NCBI RefSeq assembly: GCF_029360765.1
Contig: NZ_JARKNA010000001.1
Location: forward strand, 682,001 to 746,000
DNA: 64,000 nt
Direction of reading: 5' to 3'
Origin: Terrimonas pollutisoli
Lineage (GTDB): Bacteria; Bacteroidota; Bacteroidia; Chitinophagales; Chitinophagaceae
In this document: piece by piece, positions 1 to 10,195 of the stretch
How positions within the stretch are numbered: position 1 is the stretch's first letter
Layout: each line of letters starts with the position of its first letter
Translations under genes and position numbers: made by a program
The notes under the pieces: generated by a model
The model's input: the letters and a program-made list of their open reading frames with translations, nothing else
What the model was told of the DNA's origin: nothing
Database searches by the model: none

Positions 1-2162
1 CTTACATCATTCGCAGTTTTACAAACCAGTTGCAGCGGTTCAGGGTCTTTTTTATTGATAAGATATTCCACGCCGTTTGCGGGTGAACTTATCATAGGTG
101 CACTTCCCTTAAAGATCAATTCGCAATCCGGGTTATGAAGAGGAATTTTTAGATAGGATATTTGATGCTCTTCAAACCATGCCTGCATTTCAGGTTCGAT
201 TGATTTATACCATTTCTTTTTATAACCCGTTTCGGGAGCACAGGTTTTGCAATAGGATATTTCTTCGCCGGGGCTGATCATTATTTCCTGGCGATTACTA
301 CATTCTTTTGTAGACGAAACCAGCGGAATAAAATAATCGGTAATCAAATTGGTACAATGGGAGGAGGGAATTAACCCCGTTTCGCTGCAAACCTGTCTTA
401 TCTCGCAATCTTTGGGCTGGCTGAACCATTCTTTGTCGTTGTCATAATCAAGTGTGTTGAAGATTTTAAATAGCAATGGAGTGGCGATAGTGGCCCCGCT
501 GAGGTCAGCGACTCCTACGCCTGAAAAATTACCCACCCAAACACCAACGGTATAGTTTTTATTATATCCAATGCTCCAGGCATCTCTCCGTCCATAGCTG
601 GTGCCTGTTTTCCACGCTATTTTTGGCATTCGCTCCGTGGCGGTCCAATTGAGCGGGAAGTCGGGTCTGTTTACCTTTGACAGTATTTCATTGATCATAT
701 AAACTGCTGCCGGGCTTACAACTCTTGTCTTCCTGGTAATGCTGTCATCCTGCAGAAATGAAGGGACATAGTAAATGCCATCGTTCGCAAATGCAGCAAA
801 TAGTCCGGTTAGCTCTTCAAGGGTTGTGCCGCATCCTCCCAATATCATGGAGAGACCTAATTTTGGTTTGTCTTTTTGTACCTGTTTGAAATTGCAGTCT
901 GATAGTTTTTGAATCAGCTTTTCATGTCCTAATAATTTTAAGCTTTTGACAGCGGGGATATTCAACGAATGCTCCAATGCGTATTCAGTGGTGATGTAGC
1001 CATTAAATTTTCTATCATAATTCTCAGGGGCATAGCCTTCATAATTGACAGGTACATCGGTCATTACCGTTTTAGGAGTCAGCAGACCTTCATCAAAGCA
1101 CATCGCATATAGCAAAGGTTTTAAAGTGCTTCCGGGCTGACGTATGGCTTTGGCGCCGTTGACCTGCCCGCCATCTGTGGTATCAGTAAAGTCAGACGAG
1201 CCTACGTAAGAAATTATTTTGTGCGATTTATTGTCGATAATAACAACGGCGGCATTTTTTATATTTCGGAGCCTTTGAGCTCTTACATAATCTTCAACCA
1301 GCTTTTCAGTTTTTAATTGTGTATTTAGGTTAATAGTGGTTTTGTTTAAAATATTTCCTTGCTGTTTGAGTTGATAGGAAAGATGAGGCGCATAGTGCGG
1401 CACTGTTCCCCGGGTTGCAGTTAACGGTTCTGCCAGTGCATCTTCAATTTCCTTTTTTGTAAATACTTTTTCATTGGCGAATTTTTGTAACCACTTGTTT
1501 CTTTCGGCGACAACATGATCATTGTTTTTCCCAATTACCAGTGAAGAAGGCCTGTTAGGAATTATGCTGAGTGCGGTGATCTCAGCAAGCGAAAGATGAT
1601 CCGGATTTTTTTTAAAATATAAAAAAGCTGCTGCTTTCACTCCTTCAATATTACCTCCATAGGGTACAAGATTGAGATAGAGTTGCAGTATTTCGTTTTT
1701 ATCATATTTCCATTCCAGTTGAAGAGCCCGGAAGCTTTCCCTGATTTTATTTAAAATATTTCTTTTACCTGGATCCAGTGCTCTGGCCACCTGCATAGTG
1801 ATGGTGCTGGCGCCCGAGGTTCTTTTCATCCGCAGCAGATTTTTAAAGAATGCCCTGGTAATGGCCAATGGATTTACGCCGGGATGGGAATAAAAATATT
1901 TATCTTCTTTAGCGACAATCGTCTTCCGGAGTAATGGCGATATTTCTTGAAGCTCTGTTTTCATCCGCCACTTCTCGTCTGCGGTTAGATAGACGTTGAT
2001 GACTTCACCCTTGTTGTCAGTAATGACCGTTGAGTATTCTATTTTATCGGGTAATGGAAAGATCAGGTTCAACAGCAGGAATACAACAAACAATAACAGT
2101 AAGCCAATAAAAGAATATTTTAAAAGACCGAAGATTTTCTTGCTGGTAATCCTTGACTTCAT
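1..2162 (-). CDS. pbpC: Penicillin-binding protein 1C (peptidoglycan glycosyltransferase/transpeptidase), 3' end outside window
   Basis: This ORF is missing from the supplied track because it runs off the left edge. I read it on the minus strand from an ATG at 2162 (MKSRITSKKIFG...). A single N-terminal membrane anchor (about residues 10-33) is followed by a GT51 glycosyltransferase domain containing KEDKYFYSHPGVNP. The transpeptidase domain has the SxxK motif in PGSTLKP, SLN in EHSLNIPAV and KTGTS. A PBP1C-type C-terminal extension begins before the cut. The family polymerises and cross-links peptidoglycan in the periplasm from the inner membrane. It lies back to back with an alpha-2-macroglobulin gene, as pbpC and yfhM are linked in E. 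coli. The frame is open to base 3 with no stop, so the C-terminus is unseen. The class A PBP call is very secure; the 1C subtype rests on context and layout. Confidence 0.93.
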   Translation of the reverse strand, partial: MKSRITSKKIFGLLKYSFIGLLLLFVVFLLLNLIFPLPDKIEYSTVITDNKGEVINVYLTADEKWRMKTELQEISPLLRKTIVAKEDKYFYSHPGVNPLAITRAFFKNLLRMKRTSGASTITMQVARALDPGKRNILNKIRESFRALQLEWKYDKNEILQLYLNLVPYGGNIEGVKAAAFLYFKKNPDHLSLAEITALSIIPNRPSSLVIGKNNDHVVAERNKWLQKFANEKVFTKKEIEDALAEPLTATRGTVPHYAPHLSYQLKQQGNILNKTTINLNTQLKTEKLVEDYVRAQRLRNIKNAAVVIIDNKSHKIISYVGSSDFTDTTDGGQVNGAKAIRQPGSTLKPLLYAMCFDEGLLTPKTVMTDVPVNYEGYAPENYDRKFNGYITTEYALEHSLNIPAVKSLKLLGHEKLIQKLSDCNFKQVQKDKPKLGLSMILGGCGTTLEELTGLFAAFANDGIYYVPSFLQDDSITRKTRVVSPAAVYMINEILSKVNRPDFPLNWTATERMPKIAWKTGTSYGRRDAWSIGYNKNYTVGVWVGNFSGVGVADLSGATIATPLLFKIFNTLDYDNDKEWFSQPKDCEIRQVCSETGLIPSSHCTNLITDYFIPLVSSTKECSNRQEIMISPGEEISYCKTCAPETGYKKKWYKSIEPEMQAWFEEHQISYLKIPLHNPDCELIFKGSAPMISSPANGVEYLINKKDPEPLQLVCKTANDV

Positions 2163-2360
2163 TTTTGGCAGGTGCACTGTAAAGATGGATAAAATTTTTG
2201 CCCGATTTTGCTGACCGAAAGCAAATTACTTCAGTTAACAAATATTTATCGAATCAAATTTGCAAAGGCTCTGACAACTGTATTAATTTTCCATTCAAAT
2301 TCTCCCCTCTCTTTATGGACTCCGAGCATCGCAAGCCAGCAAAAGATATTCCTCCCTAAA

Positions 2361-2368
2361 TATTTTTG
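2361..2368 (+). promoter_or_regulatory. Candidate -7 element (TATTTTTG) in the 325-nt pbpC/A2M divergent spacer
   Basis: The 325-nt spacer between pbpC and the macroglobulin gene holds no ORF. TATTTTTG matches the Bacteroidota -7 consensus TAnnTTTG, but I see no good TTTG at -33. Downstream, TCCGTT (2381-2386) can pair with AACGGA (2410-2415), giving a weak leader hairpin. No clear promoter for the minus-strand pbpC was found. This is a tentative call. Confidence 0.3.
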
Positions 2369-2487
2369 CCAATAAAAAAATCCGTTTAGTTTTAGCAGGT
2401 CCGTAGTTTAACGGATCTCAATGGAAGCTATTGAATAATACCGCTTCCTGCTTTATTAATCAACCAGGCCATTAACCAAATCTATAT

Positions 2488-5400
2488 ATGCGTATTCAAT
2501 CATTACTTGTTCCGTTGTTAACCGGGACAATTATTTTATTAGCCTGTAGTAAAAACATTGTTAGCCTTTCTTATACTAATGCAAAAGGAGAAGTGCCCGT
2601 ATTGGGCAATTTGATATTTCGGTTTAATCAAAGCATGGTAAAAGATTCTATGCTGAATGCCTGGGATTCGACAGATTATATTTCTTTTGAGCCTTCTATT
2701 AAGGGCCGGTTTAGATGGGAGAGTCCCGATCAACTGGTTTTTTCTCCCGCGCAGCCATTAAGCCCGGCTACCAGCTATAAAGCAAAGGTCAGAAATGAAG
2801 TGCTGCGTTTCAGTAAGTACAATGATGTAAAGGAAGGCGATAAAATCGAGTTTCATACTCCCGATCTGTTGCTTGATAATTCTCAGATAATATGGATAGG
2901 TGAGACAAACACTTCTGCAATTCCGCAGGTTGATTTGTATTTTAATTACCGGGTAAGCCCTGCATCTATCAAAGACAAACTAAAGGTGGAAATTGACGGA
3001 AAGACGGCTGATTTTAATATGATCACGGCTTCGCCGGATAATAAAATATCGCTGCGCATCCGGGGATTGAAAACAGAGGATAAAGATTATACTGCAAAAG
3101 TAACGATTGACAAAGGACTAAAGCCGGAGAGTGGTACAAATGGTATTGATGATGCAATTATTACGTCGTTATCCATTCCGTCGCCCTACGTGCTGACCGT
3201 GCAGAACATGGAGTCGCAACACGATGGAATGGAAGGTACCGTTGCGGTGACGACAAGCCAGCAACTGACCGGCGAAAACCTGAAGTCGCTTATTAAGTTT
3301 GAACCAGCGCTGGCATATACAGTAGAGCAATCTGAAAATGGCTTCACTATCCGAAGTGATAAATTTGATGTAGAAAAAAGTTATGTACTGACTATCGCAA
3401 AGGGATTGAGAGGAAAGATTGGCGGTGTGTTGAAAGAGGATTATTCCGGCAGTGTCGCTTTCGGAGAATTGGAAGCTAATATCAGGTTTACAAATAGCAA
3501 AGCCGTTTACCTTTCAAAGAAGGGAGGAAGAAATATCGAAGTACAGATCACGAATGTGCCAAAAGTAAAATTGGTTATTTCAAAGATATACGAGAACAAT
3601 CTCCTGCTTTCGCAACGATATGGCTACTATCCGCAGGAAACGAAAGCAACCACAGCGAGTTATGACGGTGAATATGAAGGCGACTATTATGAAGATGGTG
3701 GTAGCGATGCTTTGCTTGGTGATGTAATTTATGAAAAGGAAATTGATACCCGGTCATTGCCAAAAAGTGGTGTAGGCAGGCTGCTTAATTTTTCGCAGTT
3801 TGAAGACCGGTTGCCGGATTTTAAAGGGGTGTATCATATTGTCATTCGCTCCTCAGAAGATTATTGGGTTAGAGACAGTCGCTTTGTGTCGCTGTCAGAC
3901 CTGGGATTGATTGCTAAAGAGGGGCAGGATAAAATTTATGTTTTTAGTAATTCGATCAAAACAGCTTTGCCGGTTGGCAACGTGAACATTTCATTATATG
4001 CGGCCAATAACCAGCTGATAGGAACGGGAGCAACCAATGAAAAAGGAGTAGCGGAAATTGCTTATGCAAGAAAAGAGTATGCCGGATTTAGAGCTGCGAT
4101 GATCATTGCAAAAACTGCGGATGATTTTAACTATCTGCCATTTAATAATACCCGGGTGAACACGTCACGGTTTGAAGTAGGAGGCAAGAGAACAAACCCT
4201 TCCGGTTTAGACGCTTTTGTTTACGCTGAAAGAGATATTTACAGGCCGGGAGAAAAAATAAATTTTGCTGTCATCATTCGGGACAGGCAATGGAAAGCAC
4301 CGGGCGATATTCCGTTAAAAATGAAATTCCTGTTACCAAATGGGAAAGAGTTAAAGTCATTCCGGAAAAACCTGAATGAAGAAGGCTCAATAGAAGGAAG
4401 TATTGATATTGCGACTTCCGCTATTACCGGTGGATATACGCTGGAGGTTTATACTTCAACAGATATCCTGTTAGCTTCAAAGAGTTTTTCTGTTGAAGAG
4501 TTTGTGCCAGATCGTATCCGTGTAACTACAAAACTTGACAAAAGTTCGCTGAAGCCCGGAGAGTCGGCTGACTTATCCATCAAAGCCGTGAATTTCTTTG
4601 GCCCTCCTGCTGCCAATCGCAATTATGAAACGGAGATCCAGGTCAAACAAAAAGCCTTTGCTCCGGAAAAATTCAGGGAGTATGAGTTTAGTCTTGCCAA
4701 TCAGAATAGTTTTTTTGACAAACAGGTAAAGCAAGGTAAGACTGATACCGAAGGAAATGCCGCTGAAAAATATGAAGTACCAGCCAACTACGCCAACATT
4801 GGTGTGTTGCAAACTAATTTTTACACAACTGTTTTTGATGAAACGGGCAGACCGGTAAGCCGGGCTGTTTCCGCCGATATATTTACCCAGGACGTTTTCT
4901 ATGGAATAAAATATGACTGGTATTTTTATTATCCTTTGAACCAGGCAGTAAAATTTCAACTCGTTTCCGTTAGCAAAGATGGCAATGCAGTTAGTTCGAC
5001 AGCCAGGGTTGAGGTAATCAAGCATGAATACCGGACGGTGTTGACAAAAAGCGGCAGTTATTTTCGATATGAGTCACAGAAAGAAGATAAGCTGATGACT
5101 GAAAGCCAGGTTGCTGTTGGCAGCAATACGGTCTATTCATACATACCAAGATCGCCGGGTGACTACGAACTACGTATTTACAGACCCGGCGCCAATAGCT
5201 ATGTGAGCAGAAGTTTTTATAGCTACGGTAGCTGGGGCGGAAATAACAATTCGTTCGAAGTAAATAACGAAGGAAATATTGATATCGAACTGGATAAAAA
5301 ATCTTATCTCAGTGGTGAAACGGTGACAGCATTATTTAAAACACCGTTTAGTGGTAAAATGCTTGTTACCATGGAAACGGACCATGTTCTGTCGTATGAA

Positions 5401-7893
5401 TATGTGGATGTCAGCAATCGTTCTGCAAGTCTTGATCTTAAGCTTTCCGGCGATCATGTTCCGAATGTTTATATTACAGCTACTCTTATTAAGCCGCATG
5501 AGGTTTCAGATATCCCTTTAACGGTAGCCCACGGATTTCAAAATGTGGTTGTGGAAGAAAAGAGCAGAAAGATTCCGGTAAGTATCCAGGCGCAAAAGTC
5601 TGTTCGTTCCAGGACCCACCAGAAAGTAAAAGTAAAGGCTGCTCCAGGCAGTTATATTACATTAGCTGCTGTTGACAATGGAGTGTTGCAGGTATCTGAT
5701 TTTAAGACTCCGGATCCCTACAATTATTTTTATCAGAAAAAAGCATTACAGGTTTCAGCCTATGATTTGTATCCTTTGCTGTTTGCCGAAGTGAGAGCCA
5801 AATTGAGCAGTACCGGTGGGGACGGGGAGTTAAGCATGGATAAACGGGTGAACCCCATGCCGGCAAAGCGAATAAAAGTAATGAGCTATTGGAGCGGCAT
5901 AAAAAAAGCGAACGGAAGTGGTGAAGCAGAGTTTGATTTTGATATACCTCAGTTCAGCGGAGAGATAAGATTAATGGCAGTTTCCTATAAAGGACAAAGT
6001 TTTGGCGCAACTGATAACACCATGACTGTAGCAGATCCTATAGTGATCAGCACAGCCTTGCCAAGATTTTTAAGTCCGGGAGATACTGTTAGTGTCCCAG
6101 TCACGTTGAGCAACACTACTGATAAATCAGCAAGTATCACTGCTACGATTAGCACCGAAGGGCAAGTGAAACCTGTTGCCGGTAATAGTCAAAGCATCAA
6201 CATTAATGCAAAGAGTGAAGGAAGAGTTTTGTTTAATGTAATAGCCAACCCTGCAATTGGTATTGCTAAAATCAGGATCCAGGTTAATGGATTGGGCGAA
6301 AAGTTTGAAGATATAACAGAAATCGCTGTTCGTCCTCCGTCCACTTTACAGAAAGTTACAGGTAGTGGTTCAATCACAGGCGGTAGTTCACAGAAGTTGA
6401 ATTTAGACCTGGGCCGCTATATACCGGGGAGCGCAGATTATAGTTTAGTCGTCAGCCGTTCACCGATGCTGGAATTAGGTGAGCAACTGCGGTACCTTGT
6501 ACAATATCCTTATGGATGTACAGAGCAGACTGTGTCGGCTGCTTTTCCGCAATTGTATTATAGTGATATGGCTGACTTAATGCAATTAAATAAGCAGAAT
6601 AAGACGAGTGCTAATAACAACATCCTGGAAGCGATCCGGAAAATAAAGATGCGACAACTATATAGTGGTGCGGTTACGCTCTGGGATGGCGAAGGAAGAG
6701 AGGACTGGTGGACTAGTATTTATTCAGCCCACTTTTTACTGGAAGCCAAAAAGGCTGGCTTTGATGTTGACAATAGTTTATTAGAAACCATGTTGGGTTA
6801 TATCAGCAATAAGCTTAAAAATAGAGAGACGATTACTTATTATTTCAACCGTACGCAGAATAAAAAAATTGCGCCTAAGGAAGTTGCGTATAGCTTGTAT
6901 GTTTTGGCGCTGGCGGGACGGAGCAATGTGCCTTCAATGAATTATTACAAAGCGAAACCCGGGATACTGGCTCTCGATAGCAGGTATCTTTTGTCGGCCG
7001 CTTATGCTGTTGCGGGTGATAAAAAGGCCTTTGCCACAATGCTGCCTTCCAGTTTTGCAGGGGAGGAATCAGTGGCGCAAACGGGAGGTAGTTTTTATTC
7101 TGATGTAAGAGATGAGGCCATTGCTTTAAATGCTTTGCTCGAAGTAGACCCCGGAAATAATCAAATAGGAATCATGGCAAGACATGTGGCCGATAAGTTA
7201 AAAACCCGCAGATGGTTGAGTACACAGGAAAGGGCATTTGCCTTTCTGGCGTTGGGTAAATTGGCTAAATCTTCAAATAATTCAACCGTTATCGCTGACA
7301 TAAAGGTTGATGGAAAAACTATTGCTAAAATAGATGGCGGTCAATGGCGGGGTGATAAAGCTGCTTTGAAAGGAAGTAATATAGAAGTTGTCACGAAAGG
7401 GAGTGGAAGATTGTATTATTTCTGGCAGACCGAGGGTATAAGCGCAACCGGGGATTATAAGGAAGAGGACAACTATTTAAAAGTGAGGAAGCGCTTCTTT
7501 GATCGTTTCGGCAGACCCATAACCACTAACACATTTAAGCAAAATGATCTTGTCATTGTTGGAATTACCATGGAGCGATCTTTTTCAACTTCTATTGAGA
7601 ATGTTGTGATCTCTGATCTATTACCTGCAGGATTTGAAATTGAAAATCCGAGGACAAAAGATATTCCCGGTATGGATTGGATTAAAGACGCCGCTGTGCC
7701 AACGGCATTAGATGTAAGGGATGACCGGATACATTTTTTTGTCAATGCTGACTATAATAAGCAAGTCTATTACTATGCTGTTCGTGCGGTGTCACCAGGT
7801 CAGTATAAAATGGGGCCGGTTAGTGCAGATGCTATGTATAACGGCGAATATCATTCATATAATGGGGCAGGGGTGGTTCGTATTGAGCAATAA
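2488..7893 (+). CDS. Bacterial alpha-2-macroglobulin lipoprotein (YfhM-like)
   Basis: At 1801 aa this is the size expected for bacterial alpha-2-macroglobulins. The N-terminus is a lipoprotein signal ending in LLAC (Cys about residue 20). MG-type beta domains follow, then a bait-like variable region and the thioester motif GCTEQ, with Cys about residue 1344, in YPYGCTEQTVSA. The terpenoid-cyclase-like thioester domain and a C-terminal beta domain complete it. The family traps proteases covalently in the periplasm and is paired with PBP1C, which is thought to repair breached peptidoglycan. Here pbpC is divergent and adjacent, which supports the pairing. The thioester Cys and Gln are both present, so it should be of the reactive class. 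The ATG start is supported by the immediate signal peptide. The protease-trap role is family knowledge and is not shown by this sequence. Confidence 0.93.
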   Translation: MRIQSLLVPLLTGTIILLACSKNIVSLSYTNAKGEVPVLGNLIFRFNQSMVKDSMLNAWDSTDYISFEPSIKGRFRWESPDQLVFSPAQPLSPATSYKAKVRNEVLRFSKYNDVKEGDKIEFHTPDLLLDNSQIIWIGETNTSAIPQVDLYFNYRVSPASIKDKLKVEIDGKTADFNMITASPDNKISLRIRGLKTEDKDYTAKVTIDKGLKPESGTNGIDDAIITSLSIPSPYVLTVQNMESQHDGMEGTVAVTTSQQLTGENLKSLIKFEPALAYTVEQSENGFTIRSDKFDVEKSYVLTIAKGLRGKIGGVLKEDYSGSVAFGELEANIRFTNSKAVYLSKKGGRNIEVQITNVPKVKLVISKIYENNLLLSQRYGYYPQETKATTASYDGEYEGDYYEDGGSDALLGDVIYEKEIDTRSLPKSGVGRLLNFSQFEDRLPDFKGVYHIVIRSSEDYWVRDSRFVSLSDLGLIAKEGQDKIYVFSNSIKTALPVGNVNISLYAANNQLIGTGATNEKGVAEIAYARKEYAGFRAAMIIAKTADDFNYLPFNNTRVNTSRFEVGGKRTNPSGLDAFVYAERDIYRPGEKINFAVIIRDRQWKAPGDIPLKMKFLLPNGKELKSFRKNLNEEGSIEGSIDIATSAITGGYTLEVYTSTDILLASKSFSVEEFVPDRIRVTTKLDKSSLKPGESADLSIKAVNFFGPPAANRNYETEIQVKQKAFAPEKFREYEFSLANQNSFFDKQVKQGKTDTEGNAAEKYEVPANYANIGVLQTNFYTTVFDETGRPVSRAVSADIFTQDVFYGIKYDWYFYYPLNQAVKFQLVSVSKDGNAVSSTARVEVIKHEYRTVLTKSGSYFRYESQKEDKLMTESQVAVGSNTVYSYIPRSPGDYELRIYRPGANSYVSRSFYSYGSWGGNNNSFEVNNEGNIDIELDKKSYLSGETVTALFKTPFSGKMLVTMETDHVLSYEYVDVSNRSASLDLKLSGDHVPNVYITATLIKPHEVSDIPLTVAHGFQNVVVEEKSRKIPVSIQAQKSVRSRTHQKVKVKAAPGSYITLAAVDNGVLQVSDFKTPDPYNYFYQKKALQVSAYDLYPLLFAEVRAKLSSTGGDGELSMDKRVNPMPAKRIKVMSYWSGIKKANGSGEAEFDFDIPQFSGEIRLMAVSYKGQSFGATDNTMTVADPIVISTALPRFLSPGDTVSVPVTLSNTTDKSASITATISTEGQVKPVAGNSQSININAKSEGRVLFNVIANPAIGIAKIRIQVNGLGEKFEDITEIAVRPPSTLQKVTGSGSITGGSSQKLNLDLGRYIPGSADYSLVVSRSPMLELGEQLRYLVQYPYGCTEQTVSAAFPQLYYSDMADLMQLNKQNKTSANNNILEAIRKIKMRQLYSGAVTLWDGEGREDWWTSIYSAHFLLEAKKAGFDVDNSLLETMLGYISNKLKNRETITYYFNRTQNKKIAPKEVAYSLYVLALAGRSNVPSMNYYKAKPGILALDSRYLLSAAYAVAGDKKAFATMLPSSFAGEESVAQTGGSFYSDVRDEAIALNALLEVDPGNNQIGIMARHVADKLKTRRWLSTQERAFAFLALGKLAKSSNNSTVIADIKVDGKTIAKIDGGQWRGDKAALKGSNIEVVTKGSGRLYYFWQTEGISATGDYKEEDNYLKVRKRFFDRFGRPITTNTFKQNDLVIVGITMERSFSTSIENVVISDLLPAGFEIENPRTKDIPGMDWIKDAAVPTALDVRDDRIHFFVNADYNKQVYYYAVRAVSPGQYKMGPVSADAMYNGEYHSYNGAGVVRIEQ

Positions 7894-7904
7894 AGGAATG
7901 ATTC

Positions 7905-7947
7905 AAAAAAGCAAAATGCCACCTTTTAGTGGCATTTTGCTTTTTTT
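7905..7947. terminator. Bidirectional terminator between A2M and the Usp gene
   Basis: GCAAAATGCCAC (7911-7922) pairs perfectly with GTGGCATTTTGC (7929-7940) around a 6-nt loop. An A-run lies upstream and a T-run downstream, so it can terminate both the plus-strand macroglobulin transcript and the converging minus-strand universal stress gene. Confidence 0.9.
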
Positions 7948-7961
7948 ATGATATTGCCTGG

Positions 7962-8783
7962 TCAACTATTGTTACTCGAAGCAACAGTTACTACCGGAAT
8001 TTTAGATCCGTACGAAAGTAATTTATTGGTTAATTTATTCCATAGACCAGGGAGACAAAAATCTTTAATTGGGTTCACCATAATGAGGTCTGCATTAATC
8101 TTTCTTGAAAATTCCAAAGTGCTTTTGGCCAGGTTTTGCCCTTCCAATAAAACACATTGAACCGGTATTGTTGAAATACTTTGTACCATTTCCAGGGCCT
8201 TGTCAAGTATGCCTTTTGTAATATCGTCCGCATTCTTTCGAAGGGATACAAAGTAAACGGTAGATTTAAAAGCTCTTCCGAGTAAAGCGGCGAATCGAAT
8301 TTGGCGTATAGGTATTTCACCAGATACTGGCAATACAATTTTTTTGAAATGACAAACCAGGCCGCCCGAACGAATGGCCAACACGGGAATATTTGCTTTT
8401 TTTGCCAGTCGGCTGATAGAAACAGAGGAAATAATACGATGGACGAAGTTGATTTTTGATAAACCAGTTATCACCAGGTCCATTTCGTATTGCTTTATAT
8501 AATTGAGAAGTTGCTTTTGCACATTTCCCTGGAGTACACTTATTTCCACATCACCTTCGCCGCAAAGCTGATTTTTGTATAATGTCTTTACCTGCTCCAG
8601 TTTTCTGAAAACAGTTTCATTATTTATACTTCTTCCCATGAGTGAATTCGCCGGCCTATTGACATATACCAAGTGTATGTTGCAATCAAAGCTATTCGCT
8701 AATTCAATAGCTTTTGCAATAGCCCATTTATTCCTTGTGGTGAAATCGATGTGGACAAGTATGTTATAAAGTTTGTTTGCCAT
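7962..8783 (-). CDS. Tandem universal stress protein (two UspA domains)
   Basis: The 273-aa protein has two UspA-like halves, about residues 1-135 and 140-273. The first opens with YNILVHIDFTTRNKWAIAKA and the second with KKIVLPVSGEIPIRQIRFA. UspA proteins are cytoplasmic alpha/beta sandwiches linked to stress and energy limitation. The usual ATP-binding pattern (G-x2-G-x9-G-S/T) is not intact in either half: the first has GLSKINFVHRIISSVS. It may therefore be of the non-ATP-binding type. It stands alone between the terminator at 7905-7947 and the glycosyltransferase gene, and probably shares that gene's strand and perhaps its transcript (35-nt gap). The family call is firm; the specific role is unknown. 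Confidence 0.85.
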   Translation of the reverse strand: MANKLYNILVHIDFTTRNKWAIAKAIELANSFDCNIHLVYVNRPANSLMGRSINNETVFRKLEQVKTLYKNQLCGEGDVEISVLQGNVQKQLLNYIKQYEMDLVITGLSKINFVHRIISSVSISRLAKKANIPVLAIRSGGLVCHFKKIVLPVSGEIPIRQIRFAALLGRAFKSTVYFVSLRKNADDITKGILDKALEMVQSISTIPVQCVLLEGQNLAKSTLEFSRKINADLIMVNPIKDFCLPGLWNKLTNKLLSYGSKIPVVTVASSNNS

Positions 8784-8818
8784 AAGCAGCCGGATTTGAA
8801 TCTTTAAATTAAGAATTA

Positions 8819-10195
8819 TTATGCGAATGCAAGCAAGGGTTCAAAATCTCTTGTCCTGATATTACTGTCTGCTATTTTTTCAAGCAATTCATCCCTGGTA
8901 CAAAATGCCACACCTTTTCCGGCATAAGTAATCATGCATCGGTCGTCCTTACTATCGCCAACTGCTATACAGTTTTTCATACTCACATTATATTTTTCAC
9001 ATAAATGTTGCAATGCATTGGTTTTACAAAAAGCATGACCACAAATACTTTCCGGTGATCCAAAGAAATAAGAAGGAAGATTTACTTCACCGGTTGCTTT
9101 GCCTTCAAAAAACTCCAGTTGATGTGCCACGGAAAAATCAGCGCCGATCTGTTGTTTTATGTAATTGGTAATAAGGGTGTAGCTATGACTCAAAATACCA
9201 ACTAAATAACCTTTCTCTTTGTAAGCCCCCACTACTTCTTTTATGTTATCGGCCATTTGCATGTTACTGATAACATTAAGAAGATCGTCCATTGTTTTAT
9301 TTTTCAATAAGAGCCCAATGCGCTTGGTAAGTATAATCGGGTCTTTTTCATTAAAACGCAATTCGTCTAATCTTGTTTTAAAGCCAAACTCTTCGGCACA
9401 TTGATCGATAAAGCGTTTTATCAGGATCGTATCGTCCATATCGAGGACGATCATTTTTTTATAAGCCGAAAGATTCTCCCGGATCACATTGTTCATTTCC
9501 CGTTGAATGGCTTCCATCGAATTTACACTCTCCTGTGTTAGCTCGTCATTGTGATGACGTTGGGCTTTGCTTAGAATCGCCCGGGAAACTTCGCCGCTCA
9601 TCTTGCTAAGTGCCTGCCAAGGTTTGCTCTTATTCTCGATATAGCCAATGTTTACTTCTTTTACCCTTGCTTTCATTAAATACATATCAATTAGGATGCC
9701 TATGTCAACACCATAATCGTTGAAGAAATCAATTTTTTTGAAGAACGTTTTTTTACCTGCGATCATTCCGCTCAACGGCTGTGAAAAATGCGACAAGCCG
9801 GGAAAAATTATCGCCAGTAAGGGTTTGGCTACTAATTCTGTCACCCTGCCCGCGTTTCTCGCAAACGCACCTTTCACAAAATCAGCTTCGTCGTTGATAA
9901 GTGGGGCAGCAAGTTTAGAAATTGAGTTATCGGGATAGGGGTCTATATCGGCATCCAAAAAAATAATAAACTCATTAGTCGCCACTTCAATCCCTTCCCT
10001 CATCGAAATGCCTTTTCCCCGAGCAGCGCTTATGACAATTTTTGCTCCTGCCTCTTTAGCTACGGAAACCGTTTCGTCTTCAGAACGGTCATCTACCACT
10101 ATTACTTCAGAAACTCCTGGCTCTGAAAAACAAAACCTTACCACCTGGCCAATAGTTTTTTCCTCATTTAAAGCGGGGATAATAACAGATAGCAT
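8819..10195 (-). CDS. GT81-like glycosyltransferase fused to a HAD phosphatase
   Basis: This 458-aa protein joins two enzymes. Residues 1 to about 235 form a GT-A glycosyltransferase starting SVIIPALNEEKTIGQVV, with a metal-binding FLDADIDPYP. Its blocks FVKGAFARN and GRVTELVAKPLL resemble glucosyl-3-phosphoglycerate synthases (GpgS, family GT81). From about residue 247 a HAD hydrolase begins with VLDMDDT (the DxDxT nucleophile motif), continues with GILSHSYT, and ends with AVGDSKDDRCM. A sugar-phosphate synthase and its matching phosphatase in one chain would make a glycosyl-glycerate type solute from a nucleotide sugar and 3-phosphoglycerate in two steps. MgsD of Dehalococcoides is a comparable fusion from related families. 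The substrates are inferred. The phosphatase half looks SerB-like, so other phosphorylated acceptors are possible. Confidence 0.75.
   Translation of the reverse strand: MLSVIIPALNEEKTIGQVVRFCFSEPGVSEVIVVDDRSEDETVSVAKEAGAKIVISAARGKGISMREGIEVATNEFIIFLDADIDPYPDNSISKLAAPLINDEADFVKGAFARNAGRVTELVAKPLLAIIFPGLSHFSQPLSGMIAGKKTFFKKIDFFNDYGVDIGILIDMYLMKARVKEVNIGYIENKSKPWQALSKMSGEVSRAILSKAQRHHNDELTQESVNSMEAIQREMNNVIRENLSAYKKMIVLDMDDTILIKRFIDQCAEEFGFKTRLDELRFNEKDPIILTKRIGLLLKNKTMDDLLNVISNMQMADNIKEVVGAYKEKGYLVGILSHSYTLITNYIKQQIGADFSVAHQLEFFEGKATGEVNLPSYFFGSPESICGHAFCKTNALQHLCEKYNVSMKNCIAVGDSKDDRCMITYAGKGVAFCTRDELLEKIADSNIRTRDFEPLLAFA

Noticed and set aside
4573-5025. Minus-strand ORF of 150 aa inside the macroglobulin gene
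   Set aside because: Lies wholly within a well-supported large gene and shows no recognisable domain.
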